A stretch of DNA of 64,000 nt from Haloarcula marismortui ATCC 43049 (GTDB lineage: Archaea > Halobacteriota > Halobacteria > Halobacteriales > Haloarculaceae): contig NC_006396.1 of NCBI RefSeq assembly GCF_000011085.1, positions 310,001-374,000 on the forward strand, given 5' to 3'. Positions 18,823-27,289 of the stretch are shown here, in pieces. The position numbers and the translations under genes were made by a program. Positions within the stretch are counted from its first letter, which is position 1. Each line of letters starts with the position of its first letter. The notes below the pieces were generated by a model. The model saw nothing but the letters and a program-made list of their open reading frames with translations. It was not told the DNA's origin and ran no database searches.

Positions 18823-19251
18823 ATGAGCGACGACGCAGGCGATATCTCACGAGCAGAACTCGCCGAGTACTGTCGAACCCAAGCTGCGATTCTTGCGGGC
18901 CATCTGGACCAGCGCAGTGCGGAGCTTTCCGATTTACTTGCGGAGATCGAACAGGACACTGCTGATGCGCGCGCCTCATTGACTGGGGGTCCCGAACGAC
19001 CGGACGCCAGTGCGGAGGCGACTGTCGCAGACATTGAGGCCAAGCAGGAGCAAGCGCAAGCGAAACAGGCAGAACTAGACGAGTACCGAACGCTCGCTGA
19101 GGGGTATACCGATCTTGCAGAACAACTCGCCGGGGGCTCCGGCGATCTTGAGACCGTTCTGGAGTTCGAAATCGACACCGATGCGCCGACGTATTTCGAC
19201 ACCGAAACGACGATTCTGGGAGCGGCGACCGGAGAAGATGGGGACGGCTGA
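18823..19251 (+). CDS. Acidic coiled-coil protein, possible transducer partner
   Basis: A 142-residue soluble protein. Residues 8-50 and 66-105 are predicted heptad helices rich in Ala, Glu and Gln, separated by a Gly/Pro-rich turn near 56-63; a short beta-like tail follows. No known domain is recognised. It follows the transducer by 56 bp in the same direction and is probably in the same operon, which suggests a helical-bundle partner for the tip-less cytoplasmic part of that protein. This link is inferred from context only. Confidence 0.65.
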   Translation: MSDDAGDISRAELAEYCRTQAAILAGHLDQRSAELSDLLAEIEQDTADARASLTGGPERPDASAEATVADIEAKQEQAQAKQAELDEYRTLAEGYTDLAEQLAGGSGDLETVLEFEIDTDAPTYFDTETTILGAATGEDGDG

Positions 19252-19612
19252 TTTCACAGTGAACAGGCGGTTATACAGCGTCGGCTTCTGCTGACAGCCC
19301 TCACGGTGAGCCAACGCTGAATTCAAGTAGCTCGTGGGGAGAGACTGTCCTCGCCACGAAGGAGCCCGGCTCACCTCTTCCGGAGTCAGTCGACGTGCCA
19401 GCGTGAGATAGCCCGCCGTTCCCCAAGGGATTGCTCTCCAATCTGAATAGGTAGTGCTAACTCAAATTCGATATAGCCACATACAGTTTATGTGTTCCGG
19501 GTAGATCACCGAGGGTGGAGTATAGAGATTACCATCGGTAATTACGGAATGGATCACCCGCGGAAATATCAGTCAGTCAGCCCCACAGTCAGAAACCCCA
19601 GCAGGCCCGAAC
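19252..19612. other. Intergenic region, no gene seen
   Basis: About 360 bp between the coiled-coil gene and a small membrane-protein gene on the other strand. I see no supportable ORF, tRNA or long inverted repeat here. The right half is AT-richer and may hold a terminator region for both converging genes. Confidence 0.4.
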
Positions 19613-19735
19613 TTATGAATTAAACGTACGCTCGACGAGGTATTTGACCAGATAGAACCCGCCAATAAGGGTGACAGCCATGACTACCAGTACAATCGCA
19701 ATCATGAACAAAAGGACGAGTGCGTCGTTAGCCAC
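19613..19735 (-). CDS. 40-residue single-span membrane protein
   Basis: Starting from GTG at 19735, the product is 40 residues: a short N-terminus, one strong hydrophobic segment (residues 5-32) and a basic tail KYLVERTFNS. An upstream extension to 19801 would place basic, non-conserved-looking residues before the span and seems less likely. A GGAGAGTGAG stretch precedes the GTG. Function is unknown; small single-span proteins of this size are common in haloarchaea. It stands isolated in a gene-poor region. Confidence 0.45.
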   Translation of the reverse strand: MANDALVLLFMIAIVLVVMAVTLIGGFYLVKYLVERTFNS

Positions 19736-19801
19736 CGGACTCACTCTCCTGAGAGAACGCGTGTCGTCGGGAACGCATATCGCTAGCTTCAGTCTCGACA
19801 C

Positions 19802-20161
19802 GCTAATGTAGGAGGGTTTCGGTTCAGCAATATTAGTGCTCGTGAGTTATACTGGAGTCCATCTATCGGAGGTGTTTGGTGTTACGTGCGCGGAGCTGCC
19901 ACGCCGAGACAGGGTCGCTTGAAGCCAATACAAGGCTATTCTCGGTGCACTACACTCTCCGGATGATACACAAAGACAGCGAAGCGCTACGCGGGTTCTT
20001 CGATACGAACAGGTCTCGTGACGAGCCGAATACGTCAGTCACAGGATACCGAGCCCGCCGGACTTCCGTGGCAATGATCGTGATTGGCGTGTACGCAAAG
20101 GTAGCATTCGCAGCACTCATACATCGTCGAATGAGGCGAGCAGTCTGAGTCTGAGTCTGAG
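19802..20161. other. Gene-poor region, left part
   Basis: Short overlapping ORFs occur on both strands but none has convincing codon bias or a recognisable domain. A tandem of the hexamer AGTCTG (three copies) lies at 20142-20159. This DNA looks decayed or non-coding. Confidence 0.4.
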
Positions 20162-20918
20162 GTGCCGAATGGGGTCCAATTGAAAACTGATACAACCACA
20201 CCAGGCGTCTCCAGCTCGAAACCGCTGGTGACCCACATTATTCCGACGACAAGAAGCAGGCTGGACCTACGGCACGACGGGGCTGAGTGCACCTGTCGAG
20301 CGTTGCAACCCGCGACTGTTTCTGGCGAGGCACGGGACACGCTACTGGCCGACGAAATGGCGCTCCGGACATTGGTGCGCATACTCTCGTCTCCCGTACT
20401 CCACGACTGACGAGCAATACCTGTACGAAGGCTGTGAGTTGGTCCAGCGGTTCCGTAAAACGACAGAAAAGCGCCCAGTGACAGTCCAAGTTGCCCGAGA
20501 AACGGAATCGCTCGGAACCACGGAAGGCGGAGTTTTCTGGACGGCCACAGAGGCCAATGCAGTAGCGAGCGTTTCCGGCAACTGTCCCGGAAGCGGACCC
20601 GACGCCGCCACGCTCTAGAAGCGCTATGTCGCGCCCTCCTGGAACGACTGGACGAGGGCAGCGTGGACTCAGTGTCTCTCGGTGAGAAGGATGCCGGAAG
20701 TGCCTGCAGTGGGCGATGCAGGCCTGTTGACGGGGGATCAAGACCACGCTCACTGTCCGGTATGTATCAAAGGCCGAGCCGACCGTACGTTGTCAGAAAC
20801 GGTTCTGGAGTGGCACGCAAAACAGGCAGTCAAGCTGACGACGCGGCTCGTGGGATTGAGCGAGACGACCACGCCTATTTGGAGTCTACCCTTCATTGTC
20901 TCAAAGACTAGCGCATAG
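20162..20918 (+). pseudogene. Decayed coding DNA, family unknown
   Basis: GC-rich third positions suggest former coding sequence, but the frame changes repeatedly. One frame is open from the ATG at 20162 to the TGA at 20410. A second frame is open from 20231, with EQYLYEGCELVQRF-like residues, to a TAG at 20616 and then continues, with CPVCIKGRAD, to 20918. Between them a piece in the first frame (about 20600-20690, ALEALCRALLERLDEG) looks more coding-like than the frame-two reading. I interpret this as a gene with at least two frameshifts and a stop. No family could be assigned. It could instead be two short overlapping genes. Confidence 0.3.
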
Positions 20919-21477
20919 ACCGGAGTACCGTCCTGTGTGACAAGCATCTCGCGTCCGGGAACACTAGACTGGCTGAGACTCAAGAGGAAAACTGCCGCCG
21001 TTCTCCGCTGAGAGGATGCCAGCTACAGTGACACATACCACATCCGAGGGACTGTGGATGCTACGTAGCGTGGGAAGGTCAAGGAGCCAACCGAACCGTG
21101 CAGGGAAGTCAGTGAGGCCGAGCAGGTAGACAGACTGCCAGCTCCATAGGTTCGACTTCGGCGAGTAGTGGATCCTGTATAGTCTCGGACTCTCCCCGTG
21201 GTCGTTCACTGCACCAAATCGAATACTAATACCTGTTAACAGGTGGTAGTCTGCTTTCGTCCACCTGAATCTGGTTGGGCAGGCGGACCAACCAGAGAGT
21301 ACGGCGATCTGCACCTGTTTTAATATTTGTGAGTGTGTGCTTACTATCCGTCAAAATGTAGAATTTTTTGCAGTAACGCAGCAAATTCCGGTGAAATAGG
21401 GTACTACACACCCAAATAAGTGTGTTTATCTCTGAGTATGGGACTACATTGAAGTTCCCGGCGTCCGAGGGTGAAAT
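20919..21477. other. Gene-poor region, right part and promoter of the DUF5805 gene
   Basis: No convincing gene. The minus-strand ORF at 20964-21314 has no recognisable domain and poor codon bias. A perfect 14-bp palindrome ACCTGTTAACAGGT lies at 21231-21244, which is not statistically remarkable alone. The last 120 bp are AT-rich promoter DNA, with an imperfect repeat ACACAC/GTGTGT around 21405-21425. Confidence 0.35.
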
Positions 21478-21891
21478 GTGTCCAGTGACAGTGAGCGAAC
21501 GACGGTTCGGACGTACATTCCGGCCTACCAGAAAGAACAGTGGCAGGCCCACGCCGAGGAACTGGATATGAGTCAAAGCGAGTTCGTCCGGACGATGGTA
21601 CAGGCGGGTCGAAGCGGATTCGAGTCAACAGCCTCCGAGACAACTGAATCAGACGCCGCTGGGAGCAATAGTGAGGAACCCCATTCTCCGGACGCTACCC
21701 CTGGGGGTGACGGGCTGAAAGACCGGGTCCAGGAGATCCTTGCTGACGGGGACTACTACGAGTGGGACGACCTGCTCGCAGAGCTGACCGACGATATCGA
21801 GGAGCGACTCGAAGACGTACTGCAGGAACTGCAGTCAGACAACAAAGTGCAGTACAGTGGGCGACACGGGGGGTATGTTCGAGACGAATGA
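21478..21891 (+). CDS. DUF5805 protein (ribbon-helix-helix plus winged-helix-like)
   Basis: A 137-residue protein starting at GTG 21478, preceded by GAGGGTGA as a good Shine-Dalgarno match. Residues 8-45 (VRTYIPAYQKEQWQAHAEEL and following MSQSEFVRTMV) look like a ribbon-helix-helix DNA-binding unit. After an acidic, Ser-rich linker, residues 82-137 look like a small winged helix ending in GRHGGYVRDE. Its stop overlaps the start of the recombinase gene by four bases (ATGA), so the two are translated together. I infer that it assists or controls that recombinase. Confidence 0.8.
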   Translation: MSSDSERTTVRTYIPAYQKEQWQAHAEELDMSQSEFVRTMVQAGRSGFESTASETTESDAAGSNSEEPHSPDATPGGDGLKDRVQEILADGDYYEWDDLLAELTDDIEERLEDVLQELQSDNKVQYSGRHGGYVRDE

Positions 21892-22925
21892 GCACAGATA
21901 CAGCGACACCGGACGCCGAGTCGGACCCGGTCGGGTATTTCCTCGATGATATCACGTACCACGGAAAGAGCGACCGGACTCGTGCGTCCTACGAGCGCGT
22001 CCTTCGGGACTTCGAATCCTATCTGGCGGACGGCCACCAGCCCCTCCCTGTCCGAGAGGCCTCGCACCGGGACTGCATGGCATACGTCCACAGCCTCCGT
22101 GGTGATGTCGAGGAAAGCACTGTCGCGACGTATGCCTCCTATCTGCACCGGTTTTTCGCGTACATGACTCAGGTAGGCGCCTTCGAATCGAACCCGATGA
22201 CGCTGGTCATGGAGGAGATGGATGAGTCCATCAACACCGACCCGACCCGCCGGGAGATAGACCTCCAGTCGATGCGTGCGTTCGTAGACAGCGTCTCGCA
22301 CCCGCTAGAGCGAGCTATCATAGTGACACTGTTGAAGACGGGAATGCGGGCCGGCGAACTGTGTAACCTCGATATCCGTGACCTCAACCTCGAAACCCCC
22401 GGGCCCAGACCGGAGATCCCGGTCCGAGCGGGCCTCGACGGGCGTCCGGACTCATTGTTCGTCGCCTCGGACCCGGCCCGTGGCGAGGCCAGCAACGGGG
22501 AAGAACGGACCGCGTCCAACAAGCGGAAGCGGGAAACGACGATTCCAGTCGACGCCGAGCTGGCATCCGTGCTACGACGCTGGCTCGCGATTCGGCCGGA
22601 CACACAGTCCCCGGCAGCGCCGCTGTTTGTGTCTACAAGCGACAGCTGGGGAGAGCGGGTCACGCCGAACATGGTACACCACATCGTCGAATCCCACGCC
22701 CGCGAGTTCGGTTGGTACACGGACGGTGGGGGAGCCGAAGAGAACGTGACGCCGCACTACTTCCGGCACTTCTTCACGACGCATCTTCGGGACCGGACCG
22801 GCGACCGCGGCGTCGTCAAATACCTCAGAGGCGACGTGGCCCAAGACGTCATCGACACGTACACCCACGAGTGGGGGACCCGAGTCAGGGATGTATACGA
22901 GGCTGAAATCTACTCGCTATTGTAA
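21888..22925 (+). CDS. Tyrosine recombinase (XerC/D-like)
   Basis: A 346-residue site-specific recombinase. The N-terminal SAM-like core-binding domain covers about residues 15-105 and the catalytic domain about 120-345. The catalytic Arg is in TGMRAGEL near 155, the H-x-x-R motif is HYFRHFF near 290, and the likely nucleophile is the Tyr in DTYTHEW near 325. An acidic insert sits near 195-215. The ATG at 21888 overlaps the DUF5805 stop, fixing the start. No tRNA gene or paired att repeat is visible nearby, so it is more likely a resident Xer-type enzyme than the integrase of an intact provirus. Confidence 0.9.
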   Translation: MSTDTATPDAESDPVGYFLDDITYHGKSDRTRASYERVLRDFESYLADGHQPLPVREASHRDCMAYVHSLRGDVEESTVATYASYLHRFFAYMTQVGAFESNPMTLVMEEMDESINTDPTRREIDLQSMRAFVDSVSHPLERAIIVTLLKTGMRAGELCNLDIRDLNLETPGPRPEIPVRAGLDGRPDSLFVASDPARGEASNGEERTASNKRKRETTIPVDAELASVLRRWLAIRPDTQSPAAPLFVSTSDSWGERVTPNMVHHIVESHAREFGWYTDGGGAEENVTPHYFRHFFTTHLRDRTGDRGVVKYLRGDVAQDVIDTYTHEWGTRVRDVYEAEIYSLL

Positions 22926-22945
22926 TTTTTTAATCAATTGTTTAA
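22926..22945 (+). terminator. T-rich terminator after the recombinase gene
   Basis: A run of six T residues directly follows the stop codon, within an AT-rich stretch. T-runs of this kind are the usual archaeal termination signal. Confidence 0.5.
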
Positions 22946-23274
22946 CACCGTAATCGCATTCGGGATGGTCGCTGCTGAACTAATAAACTTCATAGCGCTA
23001 TATTGAATTGGGTGCGTTCTGCTTCGGATTTATGCAGTCTCAATGACTGTTTTGCTAATTGCATACGGGACAGGCGGGTTCCATGCGCCGGTTGCCCCGT
23101 GGAACGATCCTGTGGTGAAATCGGTCGAACAGTCCGCTGACAGGCACTTTCCAAACAGCAAGCCAGTGTATAGCACACCACAGACTGAGACGGGGGCAGA
23201 ACCAGAGACTGTCGGCACTAAGCGCACACACTCACATATCAGACGCTATCTGGAGGAAGGGCCATCTGGAGAAA
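22946..23274. other. Intergenic region between convergent genes
   Basis: About 330 bp with no supportable gene. A plus-strand ORF from 23043 enters the opposite-strand regulator gene and has no domain, so I discount it. Confidence 0.4.
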
Positions 23275-23991
23275 CTACTCAGGGTCCAGAAGTTTCGACT
23301 CGGCGGTTCGGAGATGTTCGAGAAGCGTCGTCTTCGAGATATCCATCTCGGCGGCGAGTTCGCGGACCGAAATCCCGCGCGGCCACTGGTAGTAGCCTGC
23401 TTCGCGGGCTGCTTCGAAGGCTCGTCGCTGAGCCGGCGTTAGCGAGTCGGTTCGCAGCCCACCCACTGACCGCTCAGTATCGCTGTCCGGCGTGACGATG
23501 GATTCGACCGACACGTCAGCGTCGGCATCAGCCTCAACAGCCTCGAGTGCGGGCTGAATCTCGGGCCGTTCGCCGGTGAAACTCACCTGCCACCGTTCGC
23601 GGCCGTCTTCGATGCGAACGGGGGCGCTGTGGACGAACCCGTGTTCAAGTAGCGTCGGACAGACCAACTCACCCGGGTCGTACTCAAGCAGGAACTGCCT
23701 GACGACGGTGCCCGGCGCATCGCGCTTGTGGCCGACACGTGCCTGAAGTTCCTGTATCTCTCCAGCGTGGGATGACGCGCGGACTGCGTCGAGACAGTCC
23801 TCGACAGCCGACTTCGTGGCACCGTACGCCGTAAACACGCCGTTGACCGATGCTGTCGGCGACTGTGCAGTCTGTTGCACCGTGTGTGCCAGGATACCGC
23901 CATCGGTGCGGTCGGTTGCTTCGATAGCCCAGCAGTTCGGGTGCCACAGGTCGAGCGTCAGTCGTGCGCCGGCGCTTTCAGTGTGACTCAT
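23275..23991 (-). CDS. Bat-type (HTH-10) transcriptional regulator
   Basis: A 238-residue regulator. The C-terminal HTH-10 domain (about 180-235) shows LTPAQRRAFEAAREAGYYQW, then ISVRELAAEMDISKTTLLEHL, the pattern of the bacterio-opsin activator family. The N-terminal 170 residues look like the beta-rich sensing domain usual in these proteins. The gene lies 42 bp downstream of the last ABC-transporter gene on the same strand with no clear promoter between, so it is probably the last gene of that operon and a candidate regulator of the arginine island. Its effector is unknown. Confidence 0.85.
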   Translation of the reverse strand: MSHTESAGARLTLDLWHPNCWAIEATDRTDGGILAHTVQQTAQSPTASVNGVFTAYGATKSAVEDCLDAVRASSHAGEIQELQARVGHKRDAPGTVVRQFLLEYDPGELVCPTLLEHGFVHSAPVRIEDGRERWQVSFTGERPEIQPALEAVEADADADVSVESIVTPDSDTERSVGGLRTDSLTPAQRRAFEAAREAGYYQWPRGISVRELAAEMDISKTTLLEHLRTAESKLLDPE

Positions 23992-24033
23992 GGGATGTGC
24001 TGAAATGATTGGTTGGGGGCCCTAAGAGAGTGG

Positions 24034-25011
24034 TCATTGTCTAGTGTGTCCGACACCGGCGGTTGCAGTGTGCGATTCGACGCGGTCCATCAGTGCTGAT
24101 GCCGACACAACGAGGGCCAGGTACAGTATTGCCACCAGCACAAACAGTTCTGTATACTGGTACGTCTCGTTAGCGAGGGTGCTTGTCCTGCCGTACAGTT
24201 CCTGAACAGTGATGAAACTCGCCAGCGAGGAGTACTTGATGAGATACACGAGTTCGTTCGTCCAACTGGGAAGCGCGAGTCGCAGACCCTGTGGAACGAC
24301 AACGTACCGTATCCCTTCGAGCTTTGAGAGCCCAATTGCGCGTGCGGCAGTCAACTGGCCGCCGTCGACCGAGTCCAGTGACGCGCGCAGATATTCGGAC
24401 TGGTAGGCGGCGCTGTTCAGCGTGAAGCTGATAACGGCGACCCAGAACGCCTGTGCTGGAATGAATCCGACACCGACCCCCGGGACGCCTCTGAGAACCT
24501 GCGTGAGTGAGGTCGCGAAGTAAAGCACGAACAACTGGGCGAGCAGCGGCGTTCCGCGGATGAGTTCAGTGTAGGATAGGGCGAGCCACCGTGCCCACCG
24601 CCCTCCGTACACGCGAACGACGCTGAGCGGGAGCGCCAGCGCGAACCCGAGACAGACACTGAAGACCGTCAGTAGGACCGTCGTCCAGATGCCATGTGCC
24701 AGCGCCGGCAGGTACGCCGTCGCGTCGGCGGCGAACCGGAGCGTCTCAGCGAACCATGCCAGCGGCGCTCCGGCGGCACCGAGCGGCGCGGCGAGCGATG
24801 CGACGGTATCCGCTGCTGTCAGGAACGGGGCCGCCGGGAGAAACGGTGTGCCACGGTCGAGTCCAAATACTCCTGCGAGAACGAAATCGGTAGTCCACCG
24901 GGCCAGAACCCAGATCCAGAACAGCGTCAGGCCGATTGTAAGTGGACGGACGGTAAAGACTGTCCCGACGCGGTCCCGGAGCGGTGATGTTGTGGATTCA
25001 GCTGTGCTCAT
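24034..25011 (-). CDS. Amino-acid ABC transporter permease (HisM/GlnP type)
   Basis: A 325-residue permease, longer than typical because of an N-terminal extension of about 100 residues with an extra hydrophobic segment. The family signature lies near residues 225-250: AARAIGLSKLEGIRYVVVPQ contacts the ATPase. About five or six spans are predicted. Its start overlaps the ATPase gene stop by four bases. It should pair with the second permease of this operon to make a heteromeric channel for polar amino acids. Confidence 0.92.
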   Translation of the reverse strand: MSTAESTTSPLRDRVGTVFTVRPLTIGLTLFWIWVLARWTTDFVLAGVFGLDRGTPFLPAAPFLTAADTVASLAAPLGAAGAPLAWFAETLRFAADATAYLPALAHGIWTTVLLTVFSVCLGFALALPLSVVRVYGGRWARWLALSYTELIRGTPLLAQLFVLYFATSLTQVLRGVPGVGVGFIPAQAFWVAVISFTLNSAAYQSEYLRASLDSVDGGQLTAARAIGLSKLEGIRYVVVPQGLRLALPSWTNELVYLIKYSSLASFITVQELYGRTSTLANETYQYTELFVLVAILYLALVVSASALMDRVESHTATAGVGHTRQ

Positions 25012-25760
25012 GCCGTTTCCTCGTGCGCGTGCAATCTGCTCAGGAACTGCTCGGTTCGGTCCGCTGTGGGGTTCTGGAACAGTTGCTCCGGTGGGCCGTG
25101 TTCGACGACCTCGCCGTCATCGAGGAACACGATGTCAGACGCGGCCGACCGGGCGAAATCCATCTCGTGACTGACCACGAGCATCGTGATGCCCTCCGCT
25201 GCGAGGTCGCGCATCACCTCAACGACCTCGCCAACGAGTTCGGGGTCGAGCGCGCTGGTTGGCTCGTCGAACAGCAGCAGTTCCGGGTCCATCGCGAGTG
25301 CGCGAGCGATGCCGACGCGCTGTTTCTGTCCGCCAGAGAGTTCGGCGGGGTATGAGTCCGCCTGCTCCAGCAATCCGACCTGTTCGAGATGCGTCCGTCC
25401 GGCGGCCTCGGCGTCAGCAGCGTCCATCCCGAGTACTTTCTTTGGCCCGAGCGTGACGTTTTCGAGCGCAGTCAGGTGCGCAAAGAGGTTGAAATCCTGA
25501 AACACCATCCCGACCTGTTTTCGCAGTTCGTTGACGTCGGTGTCTGCCCCAGTCACGTCTTCCCCGTCGAGCGCAATCCGGCCACTGTTGATCTCGGTTA
25601 GCCGATTCACACATCGGAGCAACGTGGATTTGCCCGAACCACTGGGCCCGATGAGGACCGTCACGTCGCCCTGATCCATCTCGAGGCCAACGCCTTCCAG
25701 TACTTCTTCGCTCCCGTAGGACTTGTGCAGGTCGTCGATTGAGAGTAGTGGCTGTGTCAT
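25008..25760 (-). CDS. Amino-acid ABC transporter ATP-binding protein
   Basis: A 250-residue ABC ATPase of the polar amino-acid uptake group. Walker A is GPSGSGKSTLL near 37-47, the Q-loop FQDFNLF near 86, the signature LSGGQKQRVGIARAL near 140-154, Walker B LLLFDEPTSALDPE and the switch His in VVSHEM. It overlaps both flanking permease genes by four bases, so translation is coupled. It powers uptake for the binding protein encoded upstream, most probably of arginine or ornithine given the catabolic genes alongside. Confidence 0.95.
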   Translation of the reverse strand: MTQPLLSIDDLHKSYGSEEVLEGVGLEMDQGDVTVLIGPSGSGKSTLLRCVNRLTEINSGRIALDGEDVTGADTDVNELRKQVGMVFQDFNLFAHLTALENVTLGPKKVLGMDAADAEAAGRTHLEQVGLLEQADSYPAELSGGQKQRVGIARALAMDPELLLFDEPTSALDPELVGEVVEVMRDLAAEGITMLVVSHEMDFARSAASDIVFLDDGEVVEHGPPEQLFQNPTADRTEQFLSRLHAHEETA

Positions 25761-26437
25761 GTCGTTCCCTCCGGTACCGCGTAGTAGTCGCTGAGTCTGT
25801 CGAGCGACCGGTTCGTCGCGAACGTCAGCACGAAGTAGACGAGGCTGACGGCGAGGAATATCTCGAGTGCCGCAGTCGACTGCCCGCCTTCGTAGAGGTT
25901 CTGGCCCGTCGTTAGGAGTTCGCCAATACCGATGACGATAGCGATGCTCGTGTCCTTGAGGACGATAGTAAACTCGTTCTGGAAGCCCGGAACGCTCCGG
26001 CGCAGCGCCTGCGGGACGACGACGTGCCGAATCGCTTCGAACCGGGACATTGCGACGGCGCGTGCCGCTTCCAGTTGCCCATCGTCGACGCTCTGGAGCG
26101 CACCGCGGAAGATCTGGGACTGGTAGGCGGCGCTCCGGAGTCCGAGTGCGATGGTCGCCGTGACGAACGCGCTACTGGAAACGGACAGGCCGAAGTACAG
26201 GATCATGATGATGACAAGCAGCGGCGTGCCACGAAGGACAACCCCGACCTGTTCGACCAGCCGACGGGCTCTGTCCGAGCCGTACACCTCTATCGCACCG
26301 GCCGGGAACCCGATGGCGAATCCAAGGAGAATACTGGCTACGGTAAGCGCGACGGTGACAGCTGTCCCGCCGAGCAACAGCCCCATGTTATCGACAACGA
26401 ACAGCCAGTCGGCAGTCTGGAGTAGGATTGCTGCCAT
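25757..26437 (-). CDS. Amino-acid ABC transporter permease, second subunit
   Basis: A 226-residue permease of normal family length with about five spans. The ATPase-contact loop AARAVAMSRFEAIRHVVVPQ lies near 143-162. It starts 4 bp after the binding-protein stop and overlaps the ATPase gene by four bases. It resembles the other permease of the operon in the coupling loop, as expected for a heterodimer. Confidence 0.93.
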   Translation of the reverse strand: MAAILLQTADWLFVVDNMGLLLGGTAVTVALTVASILLGFAIGFPAGAIEVYGSDRARRLVEQVGVVLRGTPLLVIIMILYFGLSVSSSAFVTATIALGLRSAAYQSQIFRGALQSVDDGQLEAARAVAMSRFEAIRHVVVPQALRRSVPGFQNEFTIVLKDTSIAIVIGIGELLTTGQNLYEGGQSTAALEIFLAVSLVYFVLTFATNRSLDRLSDYYAVPEGTT

Positions 26438-26441
26438 GGCC

Positions 26442-27230
26442 TCACTTCTGTCCGAACCACTTCTCGGTCAGGTCTCGGTACGTCCCGTCGTCCTCGACTG
26501 TGGTTAGCCCGCTGTTGAGCGCGCCCGCAAGCTCGTCGTTACCGGACTGAATCCCGAAGCCGAACTGCTCACCAGTCTCGTGGACGAACGCAGACTTGAT
26601 CGGGCGGTCTGCCACGAACGAGTTCGCGACGGGGACATCGATGATGATGACGTCGACGTTTTCGTTTAGCAAATCCTCGACGGCGAGTACGTAGTTACCG
26701 TATGCATTGTACTGCGACTCTGGAATCGTCCCCGCTTCGATGAGCTGATCCTTGATGACGGATTCACCGGTCGTCCCTTTCTGTGCCCCGACCGCTGCCT
26801 CAGAGAGGTCTTCCAGCGACGACGGTGAGAACGACCCGTTCTCCCGGACGATGATGGCCTGATTCGAACTGTAGTACGGGTCAGAGAAGTCGATGGCTTT
26901 GTCGCGTTCGTCGTTTATCGTCATGCCCGCCGCAACGACGTCGACGTTCCCGTTGTTCAGCGCTGGAATGAGTGATTTGAATTCAAGTTCTTCCCAGCCG
27001 CTCAGTTCGTACTCCGTCGCCGCGACAACGGCTTCCAGCAACTCGACGTCGAAGCCGACGAGTTCGCCGTCCTGTTTCATCTCAAACGGCGGAAAGCCCG
27101 GCGCTGTGCCCGCGGTGAGCGTCTGTGAGTCCCCGCTGTCCGACTGACAGCCAGCGACCGACAGGGTCGCGACAGTACCACCGATTGCCTGCAGATACCT
27201 CCGTCTGTCTACGCGTGCCTCTCGTGGCAT
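26442..27230 (-). CDS. Polar amino-acid substrate-binding lipoprotein
   Basis: A 262-residue exported binding protein: Tat-like DRRRYLQAIG at 8-17, lipobox SVAGC with Cys28, then the type II fold with TAGTAPGFPPFEMKQDGELV at the start and AAGMTINDERDKAIDFSDPY as the family signature. It is the first gene of the transporter operon. A TATA box at 27251-27260 lies 21-30 nt before the ATG, indicating a leaderless mRNA. Context with arginase and aminotransferase points to arginine or ornithine as ligand, though this is an inference. Confidence 0.92.
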   Translation of the reverse strand: MPREARVDRRRYLQAIGGTVATLSVAGCQSDSGDSQTLTAGTAPGFPPFEMKQDGELVGFDVELLEAVVAATEYELSGWEELEFKSLIPALNNGNVDVVAAGMTINDERDKAIDFSDPYYSSNQAIIVRENGSFSPSSLEDLSEAAVGAQKGTTGESVIKDQLIEAGTIPESQYNAYGNYVLAVEDLLNENVDVIIIDVPVANSFVADRPIKSAFVHETGEQFGFGIQSGNDELAGALNSGLTTVEDDGTYRDLTEKWFGQK

Positions 27231-27250
27231 AGTGCCACAGTCGAATCAGT

Positions 27251-27260
27251 CATATTTTAA
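27251..27260 (-). promoter_or_regulatory. TATA box of the amino-acid transporter operon
   Basis: Reads TTAAAATATG on the minus strand, preceded by CGAAATG as a plausible BRE, 21-30 nt before the start codon at 27230. Confidence 0.6.
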
Positions 27261-27289
27261 CATTTCGGTTACCGCAGAAATAGCGAGGG

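Noticed and set aside
21231-21244. Perfect 14-bp palindrome ACCTGTTAACAGGT as an operator
   Set aside because: Several perfect 14-bp palindromes are expected by chance in 64 kb, and it is over 200 bp from any start codon.
20964-21314. 116-residue minus-strand ORF in the gene-poor region
   Set aside because: No domain, poor codon bias for this genome and no promoter or Shine-Dalgarno signal.
21888-22925. Recombinase as the integrase of an intact provirus or integrative element
   Set aside because: No tRNA, att-like direct repeats or viral structural genes were visible within the window.
23043-23495. 150-residue plus-strand ORF starting between the recombinase and HTH-10 genes
   Set aside because: Its second half lies antisense to the HTH-10 recognition region and the first half has weak codon bias and no domain.
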